From contig CM055101.1 of NCBI GenBank assembly GCA_029204225.1, forward strand, positions 46,427,906 through 46,491,905: a stretch of 64,000 nt of DNA, given 5' to 3'. Both the position numbers and the translations under genes were made by a program. Each line of letters opens with the position of its first letter. Position 1 is the first letter of the stretch. The notes beneath the pieces were generated by a model that was given only the letters and a program-made list of their open reading frames with translations, made no database searches and had not been told where the DNA came from. This document shows positions 10,857 through 22,400 of this stretch, piece after piece. Origin of the DNA: Diphasiastrum complanatum. Taxonomy: Eukaryota; Streptophyta; Lycopodiopsida; Lycopodiales; Lycopodiaceae.

Positions 10857-12005
10857 TTTACCAAAGATAGTGCATGGGCTGTTGATTCAACCTTCAAGAC
10901 AAACCAATTTAATTTTTCCTTAATTGTGGCGGTTGTCCCAAATCAGGTTAGCCATGCCATGCCAATTTGGTTCATGTTGTGTTCGGATGATAAACGACAA
11001 CAACATCAGAATATTGCACTACGTCTAACATTTCAAGCAGTATTCAGTGGACTTGGATCTGTAAGGCCGCGTGCTATTGTTATAGACAAGTCCATAACAA
11101 AACTACATGCCATAACGAAAATTGTAGCAAATGTTGGATCCTGGAAGGAGAAAATTGTAAGACGTTGGTATGCAGTATACTTCTTTGCACATTTCATGCC
11201 AAAAAGACATGGGTGGAGACTCTATTGCCAAAAGTCCCTGTAGATGAAAGAGACGCCCTTTACAAAGACATGTGTGACTTATTGCAGCCTTCTTCTGAAA
11301 AAGAGTTCGATGGACTAGTGCGGTCATTTGACCATAAGTATGCACATTCGATTGATGTTTTACAATATGTTCATAAGGGGTGGACTAGAAAAGATGTTGT
11401 TTGGAGACAAATGTGGCCAAAATGGGGGCGATTATTTCCACACGGACATCTGGACACGACAAATTTGATTGAGAGGACATGGCACCACCTAAAATATAGT
11501 GTTCTTGGGGGAAAAGTGAATCGCAAGGTTACAGACCTCGTCAGTTGTTTGATCCGATCATCTGTGACGGGCACACATCGTGGTGGAACGATGTTGGAAC
11601 ATTACAAACTAAAGCAAATAATTGGTTAGTGGAAACATCACATTCACTTTTAACATATCAATATATTTGATTTTCATAATATCTCATTAACATGCATACT
11701 CATTAAGAACACATGTGTGGATTGGAGATGACTCTGGATGATTTTCGAGGATTATAACAAATTCTCATAAGCTGAGGAATCTAGCAGGAATACAATTCCT
11801 TGAGCGTTATGAACATGACAAGGTGATCATCAGGATGTTGGATGCAAGCAACTTTATTTTTAGTGTGAGAAGTGAAGTAAATGCTGAGAAGCAGTATGTA
11901 GTGAACATTGCAAATGAATCATGCTCTTGTTTTGATAGTTCTTCTTGGTGCAAGCATTTGGTAGCAACCAAGTTAGTGGCACAAAAAACTATGCCCCACT
12001 GCTGA
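10857..12005 (+). pseudogene. MULE (Mutator-like) transposase with SWIM zinc finger
   Basis: The frame opening at 10857 reads AVDSTFKTNQFNFSLIVAVV, the first catalytic-Asp block of a MULE transposase (Asp codon 10884-10886), then AIVIDKSITKLHAI, likely the second acidic block. A frameshift near 11165-11190 leads to CSILLCTFHAKKTW and then LIERTWHHLKYSVLGGKVNR, close to the family's VERFWRTLKxxFLGGKxNR. After a gap of about 130 bp, perhaps an intron, 11763-12005 ends in the SWIM finger YVVNIANESCSC...WCKHL (CxC...CxH), which binds DNA. A frameshift makes this copy inactive. A FAR1-like host gene is less likely, given the protease that follows. Confidence 0.8.
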
Positions 12006-12168
12006 ACCACCACAAATTCCTTGCCACCCACACAAGAATCTTGAGCGAAGGGGAAGCGGCAATTCAATTTTGTGAATAGGAGAGAGAGACCATTGATTAT
12101 CCTTCTGAAAGAAATAATAATAAACCCAAGCATGAGGAATTAGCAAAACCAATGATCTTCGCCAAACA

Positions 12169-13245
12169 TTGGAGCGTGAATGCACAAACCTACACATAAA
12201 TAGTCAAGGGCTATCTTGTGATGAGATATCTGACTTAATACACATGACAACTATTTTGCAGGATGCATACAACATGTTTGGAAATGTCACAACACCGGCA
12301 ACAACCTCTATGCCAAAGAGGGGTACCATACTCTCCCTTCAATACAATGTGACTAGAACACATCTCGGACATGGTGCAAAAAGAATGTCCACCAAGAAAC
12401 CCTCCACCAATCTCACAAACTTGCACATTTCAAAGTCTACCCAAGAAAGGCCTATAAATGATACAAAATACAAGCGAACCATGGCCAAAAAATGAACACG
12501 GATTCGTACCCCAAAAATCCATAGGGCTTCTTGTGAACATTGCCGAGTGTACAACATTTTTGTTGGGGGCTTAAACACGATCACATGCAAAAACTGTAGT
12601 GCGACTATGACAAGGAAAATAGAAGTTAGCAAGAGGGCATGCATCTCTGGAGAGGTCAATGAAACTCATGGAGAAAGTTCCAAAGTCGACAACCAGGGGA
12701 TGACAACTAACCAAAACATACAACATGATTCCATTGGGGTGGAGATGGTTAAAACTACATTCTCCACAAATGAGTTTCAATGTATGGAGAATAAGAATGT
12801 ACTAACGGAAAACAAGATTGCAGAATCAAATCTCATTGAGGTGGACAATCTGATCCATGGAACTCATACTTCTGAGTTGGAGTTCATGGAAGAGAATGTT
12901 GATCTAGCCAAAAGAATGCATGTACAAGACAACAAAAGTTTTCAGCAAAGGGCGCACAAGACATGGTTACAACAAAATATAATTGATGCGAGCACGACCA
13001 AAAATGTTGTCCTCGGTTCTAACATGGATATTCCACAAGCCAATACTTCTGCACTCTCGAGTCCTATTCCAAATCGAACGTCTTGGCTAGAGCGTTGCAA
13101 ATATGAAAACTATATCTCTCAACAGATAGAAGCACTTGGCAACAAGTTCACATTCTCGATATCGGACAGTCCTCACAAAATAGATTTTCTTGAACTTTGT
13201 GTGCGGCACTTAAAGACAAGACATCTCATTTGTCAGATCCAATAG
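12169..13245 (+). pseudogene. MULE middle region with a C4 zinc-ribbon motif
   Basis: One reading frame is open across this span except for a TGA at 12493-12495. It links the SWIM region to the Ulp1 protease. It holds a four-cysteine motif (CEHC at 12532-12543, CKNC at 12586-12597, spaced by 14 residues) and otherwise a low-complexity, polar sequence. Similar spacers occur in Ulp1-bearing MULEs, but I cannot name a function. The TGA could be a changed CGA (Arg). The end overlaps the Ulp1 frame with a shift near 13200. Confidence 0.55.
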
Positions 13246-14024
13246 TTGAGGCAGGATTGATTTACTGGCAATGGACAACTTTGGATCGTGGGAACAATGT
13301 AGTTTGTGTGATGTCCAACTGTTTTTCCAAGCACGTGGAGGACATGAACTACGTACAAGCCAGGAAGTATATTGCAAAGGACATTTCAAAGAAAAACCTC
13401 ATAATCCTCCCATGTTATTCATAGTAAGTTATGACTAGCGTTACAAGTTTGTCACTTCTATGGCCAACCCTTTATGTGCACTAGAACCTAAATGTGCAAT
13501 GTGTACTTCAATTTCAGTGACCATTGGAGCCTGGGTCTTTTAAGCACAAGTGTCAGTAACGAGGGATCTTACAGATGGGTCTGAAACTCAACTCAATGAC
13601 ATCAACCCACCAAGATTTTGACAGGTAAATTATACGTGCCTCCATCTTATTGTACGCCACATGCAACCAATGAGTCATTTCTCCTAATCCGTTTATGAAT
13701 TTTACAAGATTATGAATGACATTGTTAAGCTATTCGAAGTGGACGTGACATCAAATCCATTTGTTGAGGTCATTGATGCTCGGGTTGTATTTAGTCATAA
13801 TGTAAGAGTGTGTTGCTTGTTTACAAGATTCTAGTCTCGCAATTCATTTTTTCTTGTGCAGATAAAATTTGCACTCGCAGGTTTCTTGGCATTGCGTGGT
13901 CATTTTGTTTGCTTGCGTGAATCACTCACATATGCTTGGACTAATTGCGCAGTCACCACAACAAACCGACTCCTTTAGTTGCGGATGGTATACAATTCAC
14001 AATGCAAAGCTATTTTTGGGATGA
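13197..14024 (+). pseudogene. Ulp1-type (C48) SUMO protease domain of a MULE
   Basis: The reading is SNCFSKHVEDMNYVQARKYI and DISKKNLIILPCYS, matching the Ulp1 core before its catalytic His. Splicing at GTAAGT (13424) to TTTCAG (13517) gives SYDHWSLGLL, with His codon 13522-13524. After a one-base shift comes LKLNSMTSTHQDF, where the catalytic Asp (usual LDSM) is Asn (13590-13592). Likely introns at 13625-13708 and 13802-13952 lead to SPQQTDSFSCGWY, with the catalytic Cys codon at 13980-13982, and a stop at 14022-14024. C48 enzymes cleave SUMO and similar tags. The Asp-to-Asn change and frameshifts predict an inactive product. Confidence 0.7.
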
Positions 14025-15320
14025 TTTTCAAAGAAAAAGAGACAATTTCACATGCCCTCGGTATATATCCTTGGTTCCACACTCTTCAACATCAAAAACA
14101 TTTTTTGAATCTAAAGGCTTTATAATAATATCTATGCTCATATTGAAGCTTCTAACTAATTGTTTTGGTCCGTACAGTACGTGTGCCCAAGCTACTCAAC
14201 TGACAACATCTACAGTTTTCGACAGGCAATGATCAAAGTGTTTTTGGCGAACTCAAAAAAAATCAATCAACATATGAATTGAAAGTGTCCATGTTCTATG
14301 TTTTATAGAGTGATAGAGAGCTCGATGTCAATTAATGTCTACTACAATCTATCACAATCCTGAAAATATTTCCATGAACTATTCCATTAATACTACAAAC
14401 TAGTTAACGCAATCTGTGTCACGGATTTTATTGTTCACTTGTGTGATCAAAATCGTGGTGCTTTTTTGTTTTTTACAATATATGGCTGTGAAATTTGGGG
14501 TATTTGGGATATTGATGGCTTGGGATTATACCCCAAAGCACATTTTGCAATCTTCATTTCCCATAAACCCTAAACCTGAAACTTGAGCTTTAGCATTACA
14601 TTTTTGTATAAATGATATTTGTGGCATCTTTAAACGCTTGAAATGACATGTCTATAACCAATCTCCAGGTTTACATTTTCAATAGCCTCCCCTGCACATA
14701 CAACACACCAAAAGCTTGAAATATCATATAATAATAAGCTCAAAACAAATATGCTCAATTTTGAACTTCTATCAACGTTAGATCCTTCATAGAACGCCTA
14801 TATTTTGATGATATATTTGCAATGCGTTTTTTTTCATATGTACAATTTAGTTGGAGTGCTCAAAAAAATAGTATTACAACAGGAAACTTCAAGTATCTTA
14901 TTTATTGCTATGTTAAATTTATAATAACAATACAACTAAACAAGACTATATGATTACTGTGACAAAAATAAAAAATTAAATTTAAATCAAATACTATCTA
15001 TTACTTGAAAACATTATATTTTTAAATTCATTGTATGGTTGATAGCAGATGACCTGTTATAGGAGGTTCTGTTAAAGACATGAGTCAACTTAATAAATCA
15101 CAATGCTAGATGATGTTACACGTGACTACTTTAGATTACTATTCACAATACCTTCCCACTATCTTGCAGTTGTTGGGTCTCCAAGTTCAAGCTCCTCCAG
15201 TCATCCGAGCTAAAGGCATCTGTCCCATGCGTGACTTTTTTTTAATTAACCCCATCCATTTGGTAAATCTGAAAATAAAAAAAATAAAAAAGGTATAGAT
15301 TACATGCACTACACTATGCA
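14025..15320. other. No recognised gene
   Basis: AT-rich sequence with only short frames. It may hold the end of the MULE, but I could not identify its terminal inverted repeat by eye. Confidence 0.4.
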
Positions 15321-15560
15321 TCAAATTAGCTTAATGGCAAAAGTCGCAGGCTTAATCCTTGTAAGGCCCAATTTTGCACACAACTTTGTTGAAATCAAGT
15401 TAACTCCCGAACCTCCATCTATCACGGCTGCTTCTTGTGGTTTCTGATTGGCTTCTGGTTCGATCTGAGTTAACTTCTGCACTAATACTTCTTTTGCATT
15501 TGGCACTAACTTCAAGAACTCTCCCAATGTAATATTGATCTTACTAGTCAAAATACTCAT
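15321..15560 (-). pseudogene. Antisense gypsy protease fragment (second copy of family)
   Basis: The minus strand reads SKINITLGEFLKLVPNAKEV and AAVIDGGSGVNLISTKLCAK. This is nearly the same protein as at 7131-7440 on the plus strand, but with an internal deletion that joins the two blocks more closely. It ends at FAIKLI. It is a short fragment inserted or left in reverse orientation just before a copia LTR. Confidence 0.8.
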
Positions 15561-16360
15561 GAGGAATTATGTCTACGGTGCTTTTAGTTTAGTCATCTTG
15601 ATCAACCTTGAAGGATTCGCAAACTTTGTCTTGCAGTCAACTCGAAAGATTCGCAAAACAGTTATCTGTAGAAGCTCGTGGCTTTCTTGTTGAAGCTCAA
15701 AAGACTCGCAAATAGAATCTTGTCATGAAAATATTCTGCTTCATGCTCAAACCTCAGATGTCACGAACAATTTGCGAAATGTTCTGGATTCTACTTCAAG
15801 CTAAAAAATTGTCATATGTCGCAAACAATTCGCGAAACACGAAAATGTCACAAAGAGACAATTGTCGCGAACAATTCGCGAAACACAAAGATGAGAAGAA
15901 GAGATAGACTGTCACGAAATATTCGTGAACAGATATTATTTCACCTTGAAAATGAAGCGTCTATTCAAATATCAACCGTCGTAAATGGTTAGATCTACTG
16001 TTATGGAATTGAAAGGCCAAAAGACCTGTCCTATAGCAATATAAATACGTGTGCACTACTCGTTGTAACCAACTCATTCAATCAGAGACACCACAGCGAG
16101 ATATGACAACAAGAGATGTATACTGAATCAGATTCAAAATTATAAATTCGTTTTTGTTAAACAGTTTCTAATTGTCTAAAATTGCCTTAAGTTGTCTCTT
16201 ACTTCCGCACATAATTTCTGCACGCATATTCAATCAGAACTAATAGTGTTATATTAGTACATAGATCAAATACAATCTCGATTGAAGACACTGATATCAG
16301 TTTGATCTATTCAAACTATAATTGTGTTCTCTATGGAAGATAATTGATATTTTTCCTACA
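15561..16360 (+). mobile_element. Ty1-copia LTR (start uncertain)
   Basis: The right end is CCTACA at 16360, directly before a tRNA-iMet primer-binding site, as expected for a 5' LTR. It holds a TATA box (CAATATAAATACG, about 16038-16050). In its left half it holds several imperfect palindromes built on TTCGCGAA, for example TCGCGAACAATTCGCGA near 15865. The left edge and target duplication were not found. Confidence 0.6.
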
Positions 16361-16361
16361 A

Positions 16362-16542
16362 TGGTATCAGAGCATACAGAATTAAATCTGATACAGTGGT
16401 ATCAAAGCATACGGAATCAAATCTGATATAGTGGTATCAGAGCATATGGAATTAAATTTGATACAGAGGTGTCAGAATATACAGGTTCAAAACTGATATA
16501 GTGATATCAGAACGAATCAGACTCGATACAATGGTATCTTTG
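16362..16542 (+). repeat. Tandem array of primer-binding-site-like units, 35-bp period
   Basis: TGGTATCAGAGC at 16362-16373 is an exact match to the plant tRNA-iMet primer-binding core. The unit TGGTATCAGAGCATACRGAA...TCTGATAYAG then recurs at 16397, 16432, 16467 and 16502, with a last partial start at 16532. The unit at 16432 keeps the full 12-base core; that at 16397 has one change; the others are more worn. The array lies between the LTR and a truncated polyprotein with no gag. Confidence 0.85.
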
Positions 16543-16561
16543 TACCCCTCTTAAAGGCAAG

Positions 16562-17387
16562 ATGACTAGAATACCTTTCAGTAAGGTTGTTTATAAAGCA
16601 ACTAAGGTACTGGAAATTGTGCATTCAGATATTTGTGGACCATTTGGAGTATTGTCATTGGGTGATGCAAAGTACTTCATTACGTTTATTGAAGACTTCA
16701 TCAAGTTCGATGTAGTATACTTTATTCATACAAACTCTGAAGCTTTCGAGAATTTTGTTGAGTATATGAATTGGGCTGAGAAATAGACAGGGAATAAGCT
16801 GAAGCAAATTTGCACAAATCGTGGAGGTGAGTACATTTCCAACGAATTTAAGACTTGCTGTACTAATCGAGGTATTATGCATACAAAGATTGCATCTTAC
16901 ACACTTCAGCACAATGGAATAGCTGAACAAAGAAATCGTACACTGATGGAAGCTGCAAGGTGTATGATGGCTCATGCGAAAGCACCAAAACAGTTGTGGG
17001 CAGAAGCGGTGGCTACATCGAATCATCTTCAGAATCGAATTCTGACATCTCGAATATTGGATAAAAATCCTCATGAGATATGGTGGAAGTCAAAGCCAAA
17101 TCTTGCACATGTTCGGACATTCGGATGCGTAGTGTATATGCACATACCAGATAAGCTGATAAAGAAACTCGATGAAAAGACAAAACAAAGTTTTCTAGTA
17201 GGATTTGAGTTACATTCGTCATAATTATCGTGTCTATGTACCCAAAACTGACAAGATAAAAGTTGTCCAAGATGTTAAATTTGATGAGACAAAATACATA
17301 GCAGACAGTGATCTAGTCGGCTATGAAATTTTCAAAAACTATTATGAGTTACCAACGACGATGACAGAAAAAACAAGCAGAAGATGA
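16562..17387 (+). pseudogene. Ty1-copia integrase
   Basis: The integrase core is readable: VLEIVHSDICGPFG (first Asp), YFITFIEDFIKFDVVYF (second), a stop at 16784-16786, then ICTNRGGEYISNEF, where the family's TDxGGEY Asp is Asn (16817-16819). The Glu block is LQHNGIAEQRNRTLMEAARCM, and the C-terminal part is HVRTFGCVVYMHIPD. A frameshift near 17205 leads to YRVYVPKTDKIKVVQDVKFDE. Integrase inserts element DNA into the host genome. The gag, protease and zinc-binding head are absent, so an internal deletion joins leader to integrase. Confidence 0.85.
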
Positions 17388-17424
17388 AAGAGAATTACGA
17401 GATTCTGAGGGAGGTCAATATCGA

Positions 17425-18360
17425 GTGCATGACAGACTCGAATCACCAGCTCGAATTTCAGCAGAAAAGCTCAAATCAGAATCGAACTCAAAACCAGTTG
17501 TGAGTAGATCTGACAAACAACGAAAACCACCAGAAAGGTGTGGTCAGGATGTTTTTAACACAGCCATCGAATGTTGTGGATTCTCTGACGAACCTCAAAC
17601 ATTTGAGAAAGCTGTTGATGGACCAAATAAAGATCAATGGATTCAAGCAATGGAGGACGAAATGTCATCCATGTATAAGTACAATGTATGGACACTTGCA
17701 CCTATTCCTGATGGAAGGAAACTAGTCAAATGCAAGTGGATCTACAAGATTAAAACAGGTCCTAATGGAGAGAACATCAGATACAAAGCAAGGTTGGTTG
17801 CTAAAGGTTTTTCACAGAAGTATGGAATCGACTACACTAATATTTTCTCACTAATAGTCAAACATACATCAATTCGCTTGTTATTCACATATGTAGTGGC
17901 TCATGATCTGAAAATCCATATTGTGGATGAGAAGACTACTTTCTTGCACACAAAATTGGAAGAAGATTTATTCATGGATCAACCAATTGGTTTTGTCAAC
18001 CAAGAATATCCAGAATACGAATGTCACATGAATAAAGGCATTTATCGTCTGAAACAAGCTGCTAGACAATGGTATAGAAAGAAGGACGAAGCACTACATT
18101 CCTTAGGCTTCGATCCTCTATTCGCTGAATCGAATGTCTATATCAAGCATGTCCAAAATGAAATAATCATTCTTGTTGTCTATGTTGATGACACACTTAT
18201 CTTCTCAAGAAGAGATAAGTTAATTTCAGATGTCAAAGGAGACATTTCTGAAATATTTGAGATCGCTGACCTAGGAGAAGCTAAAATCTATCTAGGCTTG
18301 CAGATCCAAAGAGACTTTAAAGGTGGTAAGTTGTATATTCACCAACAAAAGTACACTGTA
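17425..18360 (+). pseudogene. Ty1-copia reverse transcriptase, truncated
   Basis: A continuous frame of over 300 residues carries the copia RT: WIQAMEDEMSSMYKYNVW, LVKCKWIYKIKTGPNG, RYKARLVAKGFSQKYGIDY, IVDEKTTFL, a GIYRLKQAARQWY block and the catalytic YVDDTLIF (YVDD at 18181-18192). It then reads LGEAKIYLGLQIQRDF and GKLYIHQQKY, where copia sequence stops abruptly near 18360 and an unrelated sequence begins. RNase H and the 3' LTR are missing. RT itself has its catalytic Asp residues, but without the rest the element cannot move by itself. Confidence 0.9.
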
Positions 18361-18570
18361 AGACCCTATCCTGATGCGAGGAAGGCAACTGTTCAAGGTA
18401 GCTAATGAGCTCACTCTCGCTCATAGAGGAAAGGCGGGATGACCCACGATTATGGCCTGACCTCTGACTAGGGGATTCAGTATCTGACATAATGGGTGCT
18501 ATGTAATAAGAGGGATAAATATTGCAGACAACCAATGGGAGTCTTAAAAATTAGTAAGAAAAAAACATCA

Positions 18571-18680
<110 letters not shown>

Positions 18681-18909
18681 GTGGGCTTAAAAAAATAGAG
18701 TATTGTGAAACGAATGTCAAAACTTTTATGTATACTGCCTCATAGCTACAACGTCAATACCAACACATATGTATTGTCATATTCATGACCATTTCCAGTT
18801 CAAACAACAATGATGACCCAAATTAGACCACATTGAGGAGTAGACATCAATAGGAGGCTCACTAGCCCTGCAAGTGAATCGTACGTAATGAGGGGGTGTC
18901 TATCCTATA

Positions 18910-19395
18910 TGTAAGGATCACCAATGAAATCTGACTAGATCCTGTTGCAAAACAATCGAAAGGACATCTGTGGAGTAAAACCACCCATCCAAACCTAGAT
19001 CCCTCCTAGAGTTCCCTCCTGGACCTAGCCCCCAAGCCATAGTGAAGAACCCAAGAGAGAGGAGGAGAAACAGGCTCAAGAAACTGAATTTCCAATAGGA
19101 GGATGGGCGAGTTTAAAATGGACATATTCTCCTCATGAGAGAGAGAATATTCTCCCTAGGATTCCCATGCAACCTATATCGAGTATTAACCTCCTATTTT
19201 TGCATTAAATCAGTCATTCACTATGCATGTGCTCCTATGTCCAATTATAGGTCTGGGCCCTCATATGATAATTAATTACTTTATAGACCAAGTCTGGAAT
19301 GATGAGGCATAACTAATAACCATATACACCTCGAGTGACCAGCTATCCACATCAGGAATTATTCTGATTCCCTTATACAGGACATGGACGTAACA
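18910..19395 (-). repeat. 3' LTR of the LARD-like element
   Basis: On the minus strand it starts TGTTACGTCC and ends CCTTACA. It pairs with 25244-25732. By eye the two differ at roughly 35 of 487 positions, so the insertion is not recent. The number is a hand estimate. Confidence 0.9.
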
Positions 19396-19408
19396 TTCTT
19401 TCCCCCTT
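19396..19408 (-). other. Polypurine tract
   Basis: AAGGGGGAAAGAA on the minus strand, immediately before the 3' LTR. It primes plus-strand DNA synthesis in LTR elements. The copy at 59.15 kb has the same tract (AAGGGGGGAAGAA). Confidence 0.85.
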
Positions 19409-22400
19409 AAACCAGTTCTGTCCTCAGAATGAGTAACTAGAGAAAATCCAACTTGTATACTTTTAATTCTTCACATAAATCATTATCCTCAATTTGAACA
19501 ACCAACCTAAGTAAGCACACGAAGATAGAACAATTTCACAATTGTTTATCTCTGATCCTGAGTACTCATTCAGGGTCCAAAGGTACATTGAGCGATAAGT
19601 CTTTCAAATGGGCAAAATCTTCAATACATCAAACTGTCATCATCATATAAACTAAATTTACATGATACATCGGATGAACAGTCGACCAAATCTGAAGATT
19701 AAGTTTAAAAGCTAACAAATCAATCATTTGACTTTCACAATTACCCTGAAAATCAATCTTTAGTCTAACTTCAATATCAAACAAGTATTTAGAGATGGGA
19801 TAGTTCTCAAATTATTTGTCTCTACACTGAAATACTATATCGACCTTTTAGAAGTACACTAAAAAATAAATTTTCCTATTGGGTTTGATTCTCTCCAATC
19901 TAATAACATCACCTTCATGTACCTCAATTTACATGAATCACTGGGTGAGTCCTCACCTTACATTGGAAATCAATGTTCAAAAGTTAAAAATCCAAAACAA
20001 TTATAGTCCAAGACTATCCACAATTACTTGTAGACCTGTCATAAATGCTTCTTGGTACAAAACTCATCCCACCAAAATCTCTTAGGAGATCCATCAAGAT
20101 AAAAATGACTTCAACTCAGTCTTGAGTACCCCAAATACTCTCTTGAGATAAGTGCTCTATCCCTAGCATCATATACCAAAAAATAGCAACCATTCAATCT
20201 TAATAGACTTAACTGCTCCTAATTAATCGGAGATTTTAGGCTGAAAAATAGTACACAAGCATTCCTTGACTACAATTTGTAAAGGTAGGCAAATTTCTCA
20301 TAAGTAAACAATTACTTAATGAAAATGCCTGTCAGATCCAAGCAATCTCAGATTTGTATAATAATTTAGAGTTCAAATAACAAATCTAAATTTTAACTCC
20401 ACCAATTGGTCAGGAATTACTCATCATCTTAAGAATCATCATGTTTCCATATAATCATCTAATGACCTTTAAGTATCAATTTATGATCGGTCAATCATAA
20501 ACATTTAGAATCTTATGATTTGTCAATCATAATCTATCGGATTCTAAACCCATACTTAATCATTTAGAGATACTGGAGAATATGCACAACATACCACTCA
20601 GGAAATATAAGAAACATTCTGAAATCTTTTCCACAAGGAAAATTACTAAATTCCAAGTATATTCTTTCATCTTGATTCTGAACCAAATTATGAGTTCCAA
20701 ATTCTACAATCAACTAGTGATTAAAGACCAATAACATTTGTCTTTAACAAATAATAAACTTTATACAATCACCTAGAACCACATCTACAGATTATAAAGT
20801 TCTAATGAATTCCAATTGAATTCAGTGGTTATCCTTGACATTAGTTAGACTCTGTCATCCAATATATGTATATGAGCTCACTGGGATATAGTCAATAACT
20901 TAGGATTTTTCTCCTTCAAGAAATATTCTATATCAAGAATCTTCTGTATTCTATGCACAATTCTCATAAATGAATCCAAATGACTCACTAATCATGTGAC
21001 TTATAAGCAATAAAGATCAAAATAAACAGTTCCCGGTGAATTCTCTTCACACTGCTTATTTATCCAATTAACTTCTAATCAGGAGTAATCCAATTACTCA
21101 AGTCAATTGTAAATGATTCAGAAATCTTAAATGTCTAGGTGAAGATCTCAATTATACATGTATAACACCACATTTAGATCTTCTTCCAAACGATAAATAA
21201 GTTAATGAATTATCCTTTCTACAGAAAGAGACATTAACCTGCAAGTAACTATTCCACACATTACTTGTTCATATGTCTATGTACTCTAAACTGACAGATA
21301 TCCACAATCTGCATATGTTACTCACATAATTCACTGAGAATCTTGCAACTCAGCTACCAAAGAACTCTATTTCTCATGAGCCTGTAAATAACATATTTGG
21401 AAAATCTTTGAAGTGAATTTCTCCACATCACAAGTTTTTCAACCATCTAATTCTTATCAGCAAAATTCCTTTTACCAATCAGCCTACAATAGATCTTAGC
21501 ATACAAACCAAGATTAGGCCAACTTATACAGACATTTTTGGACATAGAGTTAAGACTAAAGTTTTATTGCACTTATCCAATCCATAACAAACTGGTACTT
21601 GGTTACAATCAATGAATCTTAATTTAATCTTTATCACTACTTTCCATATTAATGAATATCTCACAGCTCAATAACCCCAAAACTCATCTAGTTTCAGATT
21701 ACTCAAAATAATCACTTGAGAGAGTTCCTCTATTTCAAACTGGATAGTTCTACCATTTCACACATACAAGATTTTTTTTCCAAAATCAATGTAACTGGCT
21801 GATTTCTCAAAAGACTTATTCCTATCTTTTCTTCCCCCCTTTAAATTTTTTTTTTACATAATTTCAATTTAAAAGTTCCCAGGATACAACCTATAAGATA
21901 TGAAGATTTGAAAAAGTCAGTAATGAGTATCCAGTACTATTACAAACAGAACTTTTTCCTCAGAATCACAGAATATCTTATTCTGAATGATAGAAATATT
22001 ATCTCTCAATAATCAACTATCAAATAGAGACTAACATTAGGGTTCAGGAAACCTAAGTTCCGAGCCATATTCAAAAATCTTATATGGAAGTACAATTTCA
22101 CATAATCATAACAGTCCTTCAGAACAGAGTTCTACTCTGGAAGGAACTATCATGTATCAAGAAATTTCTAAAGAGTAGAGGTCTAATAAAATAGAGAAAT
22201 AGATTTAAGGGCTTCCATATTTTGTAATTAATGAGATACCATTTAGAGACCGATCTATATCTCATAATTTCCAAAATACCCTTAACAAAAACCTATGGAC
22301 TCTGTTAGTATTACCATTACAGCAATCACTAACCATCTGTCTACAGATCATTCTACCCAAGAAATCTCCTTTAGAATCATTGATGTCCCATACCACCAGC

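Noticed and set aside
13881-13952. Separate small Ulp1 exon at 13862-13880
   Set aside because: It gives the wrong phase for the PQQTDSFSCG exon; a single intron 13802-13952 keeps the frame.
16362-16542. CRISPR-like array (35-bp period)
   Set aside because: The repeats are contiguous with no unique spacers, and the unit is a retrotransposon primer-binding site in a plant genome.
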